A stretch of 64,000 nt of DNA. Origin: Pseudomonas sp. URIL14HWK12:I12 (GTDB lineage: Bacteria > Pseudomonadota > Gammaproteobacteria > Pseudomonadales > Pseudomonadaceae). The stretch lies in assembly GCF_003097135.1 (NCBI RefSeq), contig NZ_QEQL01000003.1, forward strand, positions 62,001 through 126,000, in the 5' to 3' direction. Within the stretch, counting starts at the first letter, position 1, and each line of letters opens with the position of its first letter. Positions 36,127 through 44,852 of this stretch are shown here, piece by piece. The notes under the pieces were generated by a model. It saw only the letters and a program-made list of their open reading frames with translations. It was not told the origin of the DNA and did no database searches. A program made the position numbers and the translations under genes.

Positions 36127-38961
36127 GTGAACACGGAAAACCATTCTCAAACTGCCGCTTTTCTCTGGTCGATTGCCGACCTGCTACGTGGTGACTTCAA
36201 GCAGTCCCAGTACGGTCGCATCATTCTGCCGTTCACGCTGCTGCGGCGGATGGAATGCGAGCTTGCGCCCACTAAGGATGAGGTCATCAAACAGACCTTC
36301 GCACACGAAGGCCGCCCGGATACCGTGCGTGAGATGTTCCTGCGCCGCGCTACTGGACACTTACAGTTCTTCAACGCCTCGCCGCTGACTCTCGCCACGC
36401 TGTCCAACACCCAGACCGCCGCCGACCTGACGAGCTACGTACAGGCCTTTAGCACGGATGCGCGCGATATCTTCGAGCACTTCCACTTCGAGGGTTTCGT
36501 CCAGCAACTGGCCCGCGCCAACCTGCTGTACCAGGTAGTACAGCGCTTCGCTGCTACCGATCTAAGCCCTGAGCGCATCAGCAACTTCGGCATGGGCCTC
36601 ATCTTCGAAGAGCTGATCCATAAATTCTCTGAAAGCTCCAACGAAACCGTTGGGGAGCACTTCACCCCGCGCGACATCGCGCGCCTCACTACCTCTCTAG
36701 TGATCACTGAGCAGGACGGCAAGCTTGCCCCGAACAGCATCGTCACTATCTATGACCCAACTGCCGGCACCGGTGGCTTTCTGTCTGAAGGCAACGGATA
36801 TATCCAGTCCATTAGTAATAAAGTCACCGTTTCCCTCTACGGCCAAGACATCAACTCCGAGTCTTACGCCATCTGCAAAGCGAACATGCTGATCAAGGGG
36901 CAAGACATCACTAGCGTTAAGCTCGGCAATACCCTGTCCAACGATCAGCTAGCCGAAAAGAGTTTCGATTTCATGCTTAGCAACCCTCCATTCGGCGTGG
37001 AGTGGAAGAAGATTCAGAAGCAGATCACCGACGAATATACGGAAAAGGGATTCGATGGTCGCTTTGGACCAGGTCTGCCGCGCGTGTCCGATGGCTCGCT
37101 TCTGTTCCTCCTGCACCTAGTGAGCAAGATGCGCGATCCACGCGATGGTGGTTCACGCATTGGTATCATTCTCAACGGATCGCCAATGTTTACCGGCGGC
37201 GCGGGCTCAGGCGAATCGGAAATTCGCCGCTACCTGCTGCAGAACGATCTGGTCGAAGCTGTCGTCGCGTTGCCTGCCGATATGTTCTACAACACCAGTA
37301 TCGCTACCTATCTTTTAGTGATGTCCAACCGTAAGAGCGCTGACCGCATAGGTAAGGTGCAGCTTATCGACGCCAGTACCATTTATGCGCCCATGCGAAA
37401 GAGTATAAGGAACAAGCGTAAATTCTTTGCCGAAGAGCAAGTTGCCGAAATCATAAAGTTGTACGAGGCTTTTAAGGATGGATCGAATAGCAAGATCCTG
37501 TTCAATACAGAACTAGGCTATCAGTCTATAACTATAGAGCGCCCGTTGCGCTTGAGTTTCTCCGTAACGCCAACAAAGCTAGCCGCCTACGAGAGGTTTA
37601 AAGGATCCGAGCAGGTGGAACTACTTGGCAAGGTAAAAGGATGGTTCGATAATTTTCCAGATTTCCTGATAGCTGCTGGCATCAAAAGCCTTACCCAAGG
37701 CGCGGAAAAAGCAGTGTTAGCCTGCTTTGGTGAGCGCGATCCTAATGCCAAGCCAATGCTGAAAAATAACGGTGAATTTATTGCTGATATCTACGGGCGA
37801 AAGTTAGTGAGCGTGCCGTTAAGTCAATCTGTTGAAGATTATTTTGATAGGGAGATTAGGCCGTACGCAGAGGACTCTTGGCTTGCTCCGCCATCTGGTG
37901 ATAAAACTGACAGAAAAATTGGAATTATTGGATATGAAATAAACTTCAATAGATTTAAAGTGCAAGGCCAGATTGAACGCCTTGAGTCACAATATAAGAG
38001 CTATTCTTCTTCAAGTTTGGGGCATCTTGCAATGGCAGTAATTGATGGCGGAAGAGTGGAACAGCTTTTACATCGTGAAAACTCTTTGTATTTTAATAAA
38101 AAAGGTTCGCCAAGAGTAAAATCTGTCCTTAATGTTGATTCAAAATCGCATAAGGATTATATTCAAGTTGTAATTGGGAAGGAGGCAGTAGCGGATTACA
38201 TTGTGACTTTCTTCCATTCAGAGCTTGGTGCGTTATGCCTGGCGGCATGCATGCAGGGTGTAACAGTGAAATATTTTAGGTCTGATGATCTGGATCGTAT
38301 TGTTGTGGCGCTCCCAAGTCTAGATGAGCAAAAGGAAATTGTTAATACTTCGAGAAAGTTGAAATCTCTAAAAGAGGCTATTGAAAGATTTGATAGCGAG
38401 GTGGCCTTGAACCCTACAAGTTCAAGTTCACTTAATCATAGACTTGACGGGATGCTAGAGGTTATAGGTCGCTTGACGGTTGAGGATAAAATAAGAAATA
38501 TAATTCGGATGGGTGAGACGGATGTGACGGAACTCAAGTCGTCATTTAGTCTTGATATAAAAAAACAAGAAAAGGCGGACTATATTGAGGATGCATCACT
38601 CAAAACAGTCGTCGCTTTCTTAAATACCGACGGTGGGTCCCTCTTGATCGGTGTTTCAGATGATGGTGAGCTTCTTGGGTTGAATGATGAGATAAATCGA
38701 TTCCATAAGGGGAGCAAAGATAAATTTCTTTTGTACTTTAAAAATAAATTGAAAAGCAGGGTGGGTGAACAATACTACCCGTTCATTTCAACTAAGCTTG
38801 TTATCTTGGATGGAAAGAATGTTTTGTGGATTGATTGCAAGTCGTCGGTAAATCCGTGTTATCTCTATGGTCAGGATTTTTACGTTAGAACCAATCCTGC
38901 AACAGATAAGCTGGAGGGGCCTAAGCTTGTTGAATATGTAAAAAATCATTTTGGTTATTGA
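36127..38961 (+). CDS. Fusion: type I DNA methylase (HsdM) + specificity-like segment + Schlafen/AlbA_2 domain
   Basis: The 944-residue protein starts at GTG 36127. Residues 1-630 are an N6-adenine methylase of HsdM type: N-terminal helical domain (SIADLLRGDFKQSQYGRIILPF), SAM motif D210-P-T-A-G-T-G-G217 and catalytic N286-P-P-F289. Residues about 645-760 resemble half of a specificity subunit, ending in the LPSLDEQKEIV motif typical of HsdS, then a possible coiled coil. Residues about 790-944 are an AlbA_2 (Schlafen-like) domain: E797-x4-E802-L-K804, then LNTDGGSLLIGVSDDGELLGL. HsdM proteins normally end near residue 500-660. The 3' half of the gene is much more AT-rich than the 5' half. The methylase-plus-nuclease-like layout suggests a defence protein; activity is inference. 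Confidence 0.85.
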   Translation: MNTENHSQTAAFLWSIADLLRGDFKQSQYGRIILPFTLLRRMECELAPTKDEVIKQTFAHEGRPDTVREMFLRRATGHLQFFNASPLTLATLSNTQTAADLTSYVQAFSTDARDIFEHFHFEGFVQQLARANLLYQVVQRFAATDLSPERISNFGMGLIFEELIHKFSESSNETVGEHFTPRDIARLTTSLVITEQDGKLAPNSIVTIYDPTAGTGGFLSEGNGYIQSISNKVTVSLYGQDINSESYAICKANMLIKGQDITSVKLGNTLSNDQLAEKSFDFMLSNPPFGVEWKKIQKQITDEYTEKGFDGRFGPGLPRVSDGSLLFLLHLVSKMRDPRDGGSRIGIILNGSPMFTGGAGSGESEIRRYLLQNDLVEAVVALPADMFYNTSIATYLLVMSNRKSADRIGKVQLIDASTIYAPMRKSIRNKRKFFAEEQVAEIIKLYEAFKDGSNSKILFNTELGYQSITIERPLRLSFSVTPTKLAAYERFKGSEQVELLGKVKGWFDNFPDFLIAAGIKSLTQGAEKAVLACFGERDPNAKPMLKNNGEFIADIYGRKLVSVPLSQSVEDYFDREIRPYAEDSWLAPPSGDKTDRKIGIIGYEINFNRFKVQGQIERLESQYKSYSSSSLGHLAMAVIDGGRVEQLLHRENSLYFNKKGSPRVKSVLNVDSKSHKDYIQVVIGKEAVADYIVTFFHSELGALCLAACMQGVTVKYFRSDDLDRIVVALPSLDEQKEIVNTSRKLKSLKEAIERFDSEVALNPTSSSSLNHRLDGMLEVIGRLTVEDKIRNIIRMGETDVTELKSSFSLDIKKQEKADYIEDASLKTVVAFLNTDGGSLLIGVSDDGELLGLNDEINRFHKGSKDKFLLYFKNKLKSRVGEQYYPFISTKLVILDGKNVLWIDCKSSVNPCYLYGQDFYVRTNPATDKLEGPKLVEYVKNHFGY

Positions 38962-39306
38962 TTTAAAGCATGCCGAAAGGCTTGCTAGTTTGGCGAGTTA
39001 TTTAATGTCGGGTCGTGTGTGTTATAATTAATGCGGCCGGTTAGTCTCGCTTGGCTTAGTCAGATGTTTAGTGTTTCGCAATGCATTTAACTAGAGCTGG
39101 TCTATAATCTCTAGGGGCATTTTCGTAATCTAAAGCTCATACCATCTGTTTTTTGTGATAAGTTTTATCTCAAATTGATAATTTTAAATTAACCCTATTC
39201 CACCTTGTCAGGCATCGGCTGAGTAAAACGTATTTCCGAACTGGCTGATTTTATTTCACTTGACAGGGTGGAATCTGGTTTTGCACGCTATTTAAGGAGC
39301 TCCAGC
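38962..39306. promoter_or_regulatory. AT-rich gap before hsdM with long inverted repeat
   Basis: These 345 bp hold no gene. An inverted repeat with 14-bp arms (ATTCCACCTTGTCA at 39197-39210; TGACAGGGTGGAAT at 39261-39274; 13 of 14 pair) and a 50-bp spacer lies just before the hsdM start at 39307. It could be an operator for the restriction operon. The last ~20 bp (from AGGAGCTCCAGC) repeat the sequence before the first methylase gene, so the gene duplication includes the ribosome-binding site. Confidence 0.5.
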
Positions 39307-41283
39307 GTGAACACGGAAAACCATTCTCAGACGGCCGCTTTTCTCTGGTCGATTGCCGACCTGCTACGCGGTGACTTCAAGCAGTCCCAGTACGGTCGCA
39401 TCATCCTGCCGTTCACGTTGCTGCGGCGGATGGAATGCGTGCTTGCGCCCACTAAGGATGAGGTCATCAAACAGACCTTTGCCCAGGAAGGTCGGCCTGA
39501 CGCGGTGCGCGAGATGATCCTGCTGCGCACCGCCGGCCAACAGTTCTTCAATGCTTCGCCGCTCACCCTCGCCACGTTGTCTGACACCCAGACCGCCGCC
39601 GACCTAATGAGCTACGTACAAGCGTTTAGCAAGGATGCCCGCGAGATCTTCGAGCACTTCCACTTTGAAGATTTCGTTCAGCAGCTGACTAGCGCCAACC
39701 TGCTATATCAGGTCGTACAGCGCTTCGCTGCTACCGATCTAAGCCCTGAGCACATCAGCAACTTCGGTATGGGCATCATCTTCGAAGAGCTGATCCGCAA
39801 ATTTGCCGAAAGCTCGAACGAAACCGCCGGGGAGCACTTCACCCCCCGCGATATCGTGCACCTCACCACCTCGCTGGTGATCACCGGCCAGAATGGCAAG
39901 CTCGCGCCCAATAGCATTGTCACCATTTACGACCCAACCGCGGGCACCGGCGGTTTCCTTTCCGAAGGTGACGAATACATACAGTCCACTAGCGACAAGG
40001 TCACCGTGTCTCTGCACGGTCAAGAGCTCAACCCCGAGTCCTACGCCATCTGCAAAGCGGACATGCTGATCAAAGGTCAAGACGTCACCAGCATCAAGCT
40101 CGGCAACACCTTGTCCAACGACCAGCTTGCTAACAAACGCTTTGACTTCATGCTCAGCAACCCGCCATTCGGCGTAGAGTGGAAGAAGGTTCAGAAGCAG
40201 ATCACTGACGAATATACGGAGAAGGGCTTCGACGGCCGCTTTGGTCCAGGCCTGCCGCGCGTGTCCGACGGCTCGCTGCTGTTCCTCTTGCACTTGGTCA
40301 GCAAGATGCGTGATCCGCGCGATGGTGGTTCGCGCATCGGCATTATCCTGAACGGCTCGCCACTATTTACCGGGGGCGCGGGCTCTGGCGAGTCGGAAAT
40401 TCGCCGCTACCTGCTGCAGAACGATCTGGTTGAAGCCATCGTCGCGCTGCCCACAGACATGTTCTACAACACCGGCATCGCTACCTATGTGTGGATACTC
40501 TCCAACCACAAAGTCGCTGCGCGCCAGGGCAAGGTGCAGTTGATCGACGGCAGCCAGCATTTCGCCAAGATGCGCAAGTCGCTGGGCAGTAAGCGCCAGT
40601 ACATCACCGAGAGTCAAATCAGTGAGCTGGTGCGCCTGTATGGCAGCTTCGAGCACACCGCGCAGAGCAAGATCTTTCCCATCGATGCTTTCGGCTACCG
40701 CCGTATCACGGTCGAGCGCCCGCTGCGCCTGAACTTCCAGACCAGTGCCGAGCGCATCGCTAAGGTGTCGGAAGAAAAGGCCCTGCAGAAACTCGGCAGT
40801 GTCGCTCAGCAGAAACTGCTTACCGCCCTGCAAGCGATGGACGCGAGCGTGTTACACCGTAACCGCGAGCAGTTCAGCAAGCTGCTGAAGAAATCCCTTA
40901 CCACGCACGGCGTCAGCCTCAGCACGCCGGAGTTAAAAGCCTTGATGAGCGCCCTGAGCGAGCGCGACCCCGAGGCAGATACCTGCATGACTAAAGGCCA
41001 GCCGGAAGCGGATGCTGGGCTGCGCGATAACGAGAACGTGCCGCTGGGCGAGTCGATATGCGACTACTTCCAGCGCGAAGTCATCCCCCATGTGCCGGAT
41101 GCCTGGATCGACGAGAGCAAGACCGATGCGCTGGACGGCGAGGTCGGCATTGTCGGCTTCGACATTCCCTTCAACCGCCATTTCTATGTTTTCCAGGCGC
41201 CGCGCCCGCTGGCTGAGATCGACAATGACCTGAAAGCCTGCACCGACCGTATTAAGCAGATGATTGAAGGGCTGTCGGCATGA
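39307..41283 (+). CDS. hsdM: Type I restriction-modification methylase subunit HsdM
   Basis: The 658-residue protein has the HsdM N-terminal domain, SAM motif I with D209 in DPTAGTGG and catalytic N285-P-P-F288. GTG 39307 is the start because it matches the start of the 36127 paralogue with the same AGGAGCTCCAGC in front; the upstream GTG 39268 adds only 13 non-homologous residues. Roughly the first 400 residues are near-identical to the 36127 protein, and the rest only moderately similar. It works with HsdS to methylate adenine in a bipartite site. Its stop overlaps the hsdS start (ATGA). Confidence 0.95.
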   Translation: MNTENHSQTAAFLWSIADLLRGDFKQSQYGRIILPFTLLRRMECVLAPTKDEVIKQTFAQEGRPDAVREMILLRTAGQQFFNASPLTLATLSDTQTAADLMSYVQAFSKDAREIFEHFHFEDFVQQLTSANLLYQVVQRFAATDLSPEHISNFGMGIIFEELIRKFAESSNETAGEHFTPRDIVHLTTSLVITGQNGKLAPNSIVTIYDPTAGTGGFLSEGDEYIQSTSDKVTVSLHGQELNPESYAICKADMLIKGQDVTSIKLGNTLSNDQLANKRFDFMLSNPPFGVEWKKVQKQITDEYTEKGFDGRFGPGLPRVSDGSLLFLLHLVSKMRDPRDGGSRIGIILNGSPLFTGGAGSGESEIRRYLLQNDLVEAIVALPTDMFYNTGIATYVWILSNHKVAARQGKVQLIDGSQHFAKMRKSLGSKRQYITESQISELVRLYGSFEHTAQSKIFPIDAFGYRRITVERPLRLNFQTSAERIAKVSEEKALQKLGSVAQQKLLTALQAMDASVLHRNREQFSKLLKKSLTTHGVSLSTPELKALMSALSERDPEADTCMTKGQPEADAGLRDNENVPLGESICDYFQREVIPHVPDAWIDESKTDALDGEVGIVGFDIPFNRHFYVFQAPRPLAEIDNDLKACTDRIKQMIEGLSA

Positions 41284-42656
41284 GCTTCCCTACATATTCG
41301 AGGTATAAGCATTCCGGAATCGAGGTGCTTGGCGAATTTCCAGATCATTGGACGCTAAAGCGATTCAAGAATGTTTTTTTGGAAAGGCTTGAGCGTAGTT
41401 CGGATGGAAGCGAAGACCTTTTGTCAGTCTCTGCGTATTTTGGGATAAAGCCACGATCTGAGACGCTGGATGAAGGCGACCATCTATCGCGCGCTGAGTC
41501 TCTTGAAGGATACAAAGTGTGCCAGGTAGGCGATCTCGTAATTAACATTATGCTGGCCTGGAATCGAGGGCTTGGTTTCGCTTGGCAAAGAGGAATTGTT
41601 AGTCCTGCGTACTGTGTTTTTTATGTGACGGATGGCTCGGTACCTAAGTTTCTTGATTATTTGGTGCGTTCAGATGAATGCATTAGATATTTTAAAACTC
41701 ACTCCGCAGGGATTATGGATTCCCGGTTGAGGCTTTATCCCGAGTCTTTTGGACGACTTTTCACCGCAATTCCACCTGCTGGCGAACAAATCCAGATCGC
41801 CCGCTTCCTCGACTACGAAACCGCCCGCATTGATGCGCTGATCGAAGAGCAGCAGCGCCTGATAGAACTGCTCAAGGAAAAGCGCCAGGCCGTGATCTCC
41901 CACGCCATCACCAAAGGTCTTGATCCTACGGTGCCGATGAAAGACTCTGGAGTGGAGTGGCTGGGCGAGGTGCCGGTGCATTGGGATGTCTGCTCTGCTC
42001 GACGTGTAATTTGTGCCATTGAGCAAGGCTGGAGCCCCGAATGTGAGGCAAACCCTGCTGCTGAGGATGCTTGGGGCATACTGAAAGCCGGCTGTGTTAA
42101 TCGGGGGGTATTTGATCCTTCTGAAAACAAGACTTTACCTGCGAGTCTGGAACCGATCACTGAATACGAGGTTCGTGCTGGCGATATATTGATGTCGCGG
42201 GCAAGCGGTTCACCTGAACTAGTAGGTTCAACTGCACTGCTTGGGGAAGTTCGCGAACGGTTGATGCTTTCTGACAAGATCTTTCGGATCCACTTGGAAG
42301 AAAATGTCAGCAGCTCCTTTTTTGTTTGGGTAATGAACGCACAGTTCATGCGCGCTCAAATTGAGCAGGCGCTCAGCGGTGGGAATGGATTGGCCAATAA
42401 TCTACCACAAGCTTCGTTGCTCGCCTTCTTGCTTGCAGTGCCGCCGAGTAACGAACAAGACGCTATCGCTGACTTTATAGACGGCCAAATACGAAGACTG
42501 GATGCGATGATCTCAGAAGGGGATACAGGGATTGGTTTACTTCAAGAACGCCGTTCCGCTCTGATCTCCGCCGCCGTCACCGGCAAAATTGACGTGCGCG
42601 GTTGGCGACCAGCTACTGAAAAAAGTGCGCAGCATCGCAAAACCCTGGAAGTTTGA
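41280..42656 (+). CDS. hsdS: Type I restriction-modification specificity subunit HsdS
   Basis: The 458-residue protein has two target-recognition domains, each beginning with a GVEWLGEVPxHW-like entry (SGIEVLGEFPDHW at about 12; SGVEWLGEVPVHW at about 222). The central helix (DYETARIDALIEEQQRLIELLKEKRQAVISHAITKGLDP) and the C-terminal repeat (FIDGQIRRLDAMISEG..LLQERRSALISAAVTGKIDVRGW) form the HsdS coiled-coil spacers. The two domains define the two halves of the recognition site, which cannot be read from the sequence. It is coupled to hsdM by ATGA overlap. Confidence 0.95.
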   Translation: MSFPTYSRYKHSGIEVLGEFPDHWTLKRFKNVFLERLERSSDGSEDLLSVSAYFGIKPRSETLDEGDHLSRAESLEGYKVCQVGDLVINIMLAWNRGLGFAWQRGIVSPAYCVFYVTDGSVPKFLDYLVRSDECIRYFKTHSAGIMDSRLRLYPESFGRLFTAIPPAGEQIQIARFLDYETARIDALIEEQQRLIELLKEKRQAVISHAITKGLDPTVPMKDSGVEWLGEVPVHWDVCSARRVICAIEQGWSPECEANPAAEDAWGILKAGCVNRGVFDPSENKTLPASLEPITEYEVRAGDILMSRASGSPELVGSTALLGEVRERLMLSDKIFRIHLEENVSSSFFVWVMNAQFMRAQIEQALSGGNGLANNLPQASLLAFLLAVPPSNEQDAIADFIDGQIRRLDAMISEGDTGIGLLQERRSALISAAVTGKIDVRGWRPATEKSAQHRKTLEV

Positions 42657-42678
42657 TTTTTAATTTAAGGATGAATTG

Positions 42679-44829
42679 ATGAGCCATACCCTTAGTGCCA
42701 AAGAGCAGGCATTGTCCAAGGTTTTCTCGGATGATTACGTATTCACTATCCCAGGCTACCAGCGCCCCTATGCTTGGGGCGAGGAACAGGCTCAGGAGCT
42801 GCTGGATGACCTACTTGGCGCTTTGCGCGATGCGCCCGAGAAGCTGGCCGATTCCATGCCGTATTTTCTCGGCAGCATCGTCCTGATCAAGCGCGACGCC
42901 GTGCCGGATGCGACAGTGGTAGACGGTCAGCAGCGGCTGACCACATTGACGCTGCTTTTATCGGCCATTCGGGCAACGGTTCAGGACTCAAGTGTTCAGG
43001 CCGGTATCACCAAGCGCATTTATGAGACAGGTGATGTGGTGGCAGCGGTTGAGCCTCGCTATCGACTATCGCTGCGTGAACGCGACCGAGAGTTTTTCCG
43101 TAAGTACGTACAGCATGAGAGTGGCTTGGGTCAGTTGATGGAGGTAAACGCCACGCTGCACGACGCCCCTAATCGTATGCGCTCCAATGCTCGGCTCTTT
43201 TTGCGAGAGCTGAGTGCATTGGACGAAGCCGAGTTGGTTCGACTCGTGCAGTTCATTGTTACACGCTGCTTTCTGGTGGTCGTCTCTACACCAGACCTTG
43301 ACTCGGCGTATCGTATCTTCGGCGTATTGAACAGCCGAGGCCTCGATCTCAGCGCAACCGATATTCTGAAGGCAGAGATAATCGGCTCGCTGCCCGAAGC
43401 ACTAAGGGACGCTTACACCAGGCGTTGGGAGGATGTTGAGGAGTCGTTGGGGCGGAGCAGTTTCAGTGAGCTGTTCAGTCATATTCGGATGGTCTATCGC
43501 AAGGCCAAGTCGCAAGGGACTCTTCTCAAGGAGTTCCGCACCCACGTTACGCTTTCAGCCCAACCCAAGTTGTTCATGGAACAAGTACTGCTGCCTATGG
43601 CAGAAGCCTACGAGGCAATAACCGACGCGGAATACAGCAGCCCTGAGTTGGCAGAGGAGGTTAACAATCATCTGCGCTGGCTGAACTATCTGGAGTTCAA
43701 GGACTGGGTACCGCCCGCGTTGTGCTTCTATATCCGCCGCCACAACGAGCCGAAGGCCATGGTGTCGTTCTTCAAGGGTTTGGAACGGCTAGCTTATTCA
43801 ATGCTGGTGCGTAAAGCTGGGGTCAACGCGCGCATTGAACGGTTTTCGAAACTGATCGAGGCGGTGGAAAAAGGTGACGATCTAGCGTTGCAGCAATCGC
43901 CACTCCAGTTGCGGCCAGCCGAGCAGAATGAAACCTATAACGTGCTCAACGGCCCGCTCTACGAGACACATTCACCGAAGGCCTTGGGGGTTCTTCTGTT
44001 ACGGCTGGATGCTTTGCTCTCTGATGGAAGTGCAAGCTATCAACACGACGTTGTAAGTGTTGAGCACGTTTTGCCGAGACAGCCGGCATCGGGCAGCAAG
44101 TGGAAGGAATGGGTACCGGAGCTAGAGCAGCACCAGCATTGGGTTCATCGATTAGGTAATCTAGCCCTTCTGAGCCGGAGGAAGAACAGCTCCGCCAGTA
44201 ACTACGAATTTCCCAAGAAAAAGACGGCCTATTTCACCAAAGGTGGGGTTTCGTCGTTTGCGCTGACCACTCAGGTGCTGCAGCACGATTGTTGGACTGT
44301 TGATGTCATCAAGGGGCGACAGGCTTCGTTGTTGAGCAAGCTCGAGCAGGTTTGGTGTCTAGAAGGCCGTATCACCAGCATCGAGCAAGCGATGCAGCAA
44401 GTTGCTTTGCAAACCCTTGCAGAGGCGGAGGCGCTGTTCGAACTCAAACAGCCGAAAAGCGGGCTGGAGGCAAATGCCCGAGAATTGGGCAATGAGTTTG
44501 TAGTACTGAAGGGCTCGAAGGCACGCCCGGAGTGGATTGGTGTGCCGCATAACTACGCCTCGTTGCATGCTCAGCTGATGGAGGAAGGATGTTTTCATTT
44601 TGATGACGCTGGTGAGCTTTTGGTATTCACCCGTGACGTGGCCTTCAAAAGCCCCAGCGCTGCGTCTGCAGTCATCCTTGGTAGAGCCGACAACGGTCGA
44701 GCCAGTTGGCGATTACAGGGCACGACGATTGATTATGGAACGTGGCTAAACAGTCAGTCCGCTGAGAGGCCTGCTTCAGGTCGCAATGATGATTTAGCTG
44801 CTGAGGCAGTGATGGACGAAAGCCATTAA
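42679..44829 (+). CDS. DUF262-DUF1524-DUF4357 protein (GmrSD-like nuclease) inside the type I locus
   Basis: The 716-residue protein has an N-terminal DUF262 domain with the QRPYAWGEEQ and D82-G-Q-Q-R86-LTT motifs (ParB/Srx-like NTPase fold as in GmrS). A DUF1524 HNH-type nuclease motif (VEHVLPRQ with E462-H463, then HRLGNLALLSRRKNSSASN) and a C-terminal DUF4357 domain (FTRDVAFKSPSAASAVILGRADNGRASWR) follow. ATG 42679 has AAGGA 7 bases upstream. In known GmrSD enzymes this pair cuts DNA with glucosylated cytosines, a type IV activity. It lies between hsdS and hsdR with short gaps (22 and 23 bp), so it belongs to the same operon. Own target is inferred. Confidence 0.88.
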   Translation: MSHTLSAKEQALSKVFSDDYVFTIPGYQRPYAWGEEQAQELLDDLLGALRDAPEKLADSMPYFLGSIVLIKRDAVPDATVVDGQQRLTTLTLLLSAIRATVQDSSVQAGITKRIYETGDVVAAVEPRYRLSLRERDREFFRKYVQHESGLGQLMEVNATLHDAPNRMRSNARLFLRELSALDEAELVRLVQFIVTRCFLVVVSTPDLDSAYRIFGVLNSRGLDLSATDILKAEIIGSLPEALRDAYTRRWEDVEESLGRSSFSELFSHIRMVYRKAKSQGTLLKEFRTHVTLSAQPKLFMEQVLLPMAEAYEAITDAEYSSPELAEEVNNHLRWLNYLEFKDWVPPALCFYIRRHNEPKAMVSFFKGLERLAYSMLVRKAGVNARIERFSKLIEAVEKGDDLALQQSPLQLRPAEQNETYNVLNGPLYETHSPKALGVLLLRLDALLSDGSASYQHDVVSVEHVLPRQPASGSKWKEWVPELEQHQHWVHRLGNLALLSRRKNSSASNYEFPKKKTAYFTKGGVSSFALTTQVLQHDCWTVDVIKGRQASLLSKLEQVWCLEGRITSIEQAMQQVALQTLAEAEALFELKQPKSGLEANARELGNEFVVLKGSKARPEWIGVPHNYASLHAQLMEEGCFHFDDAGELLVFTRDVAFKSPSAASAVILGRADNGRASWRLQGTTIDYGTWLNSQSAERPASGRNDDLAAEAVMDESH

Positions 44830-44852
44830 GGCTTCGGCAGAAAGGATTGAGC

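Noticed and set aside
39268-39306. GTG start upstream of hsdM
   Set aside because: The extra 13 residues run through the inverted-repeat arm and the ribosome-binding site and do not match the paralogue; GTG 39307 is conserved between both copies.
44847-44852. TTG start two codons before the hsdR ATG
   Set aside because: ATG 44853 has a better codon and spacing from AAAGGA.
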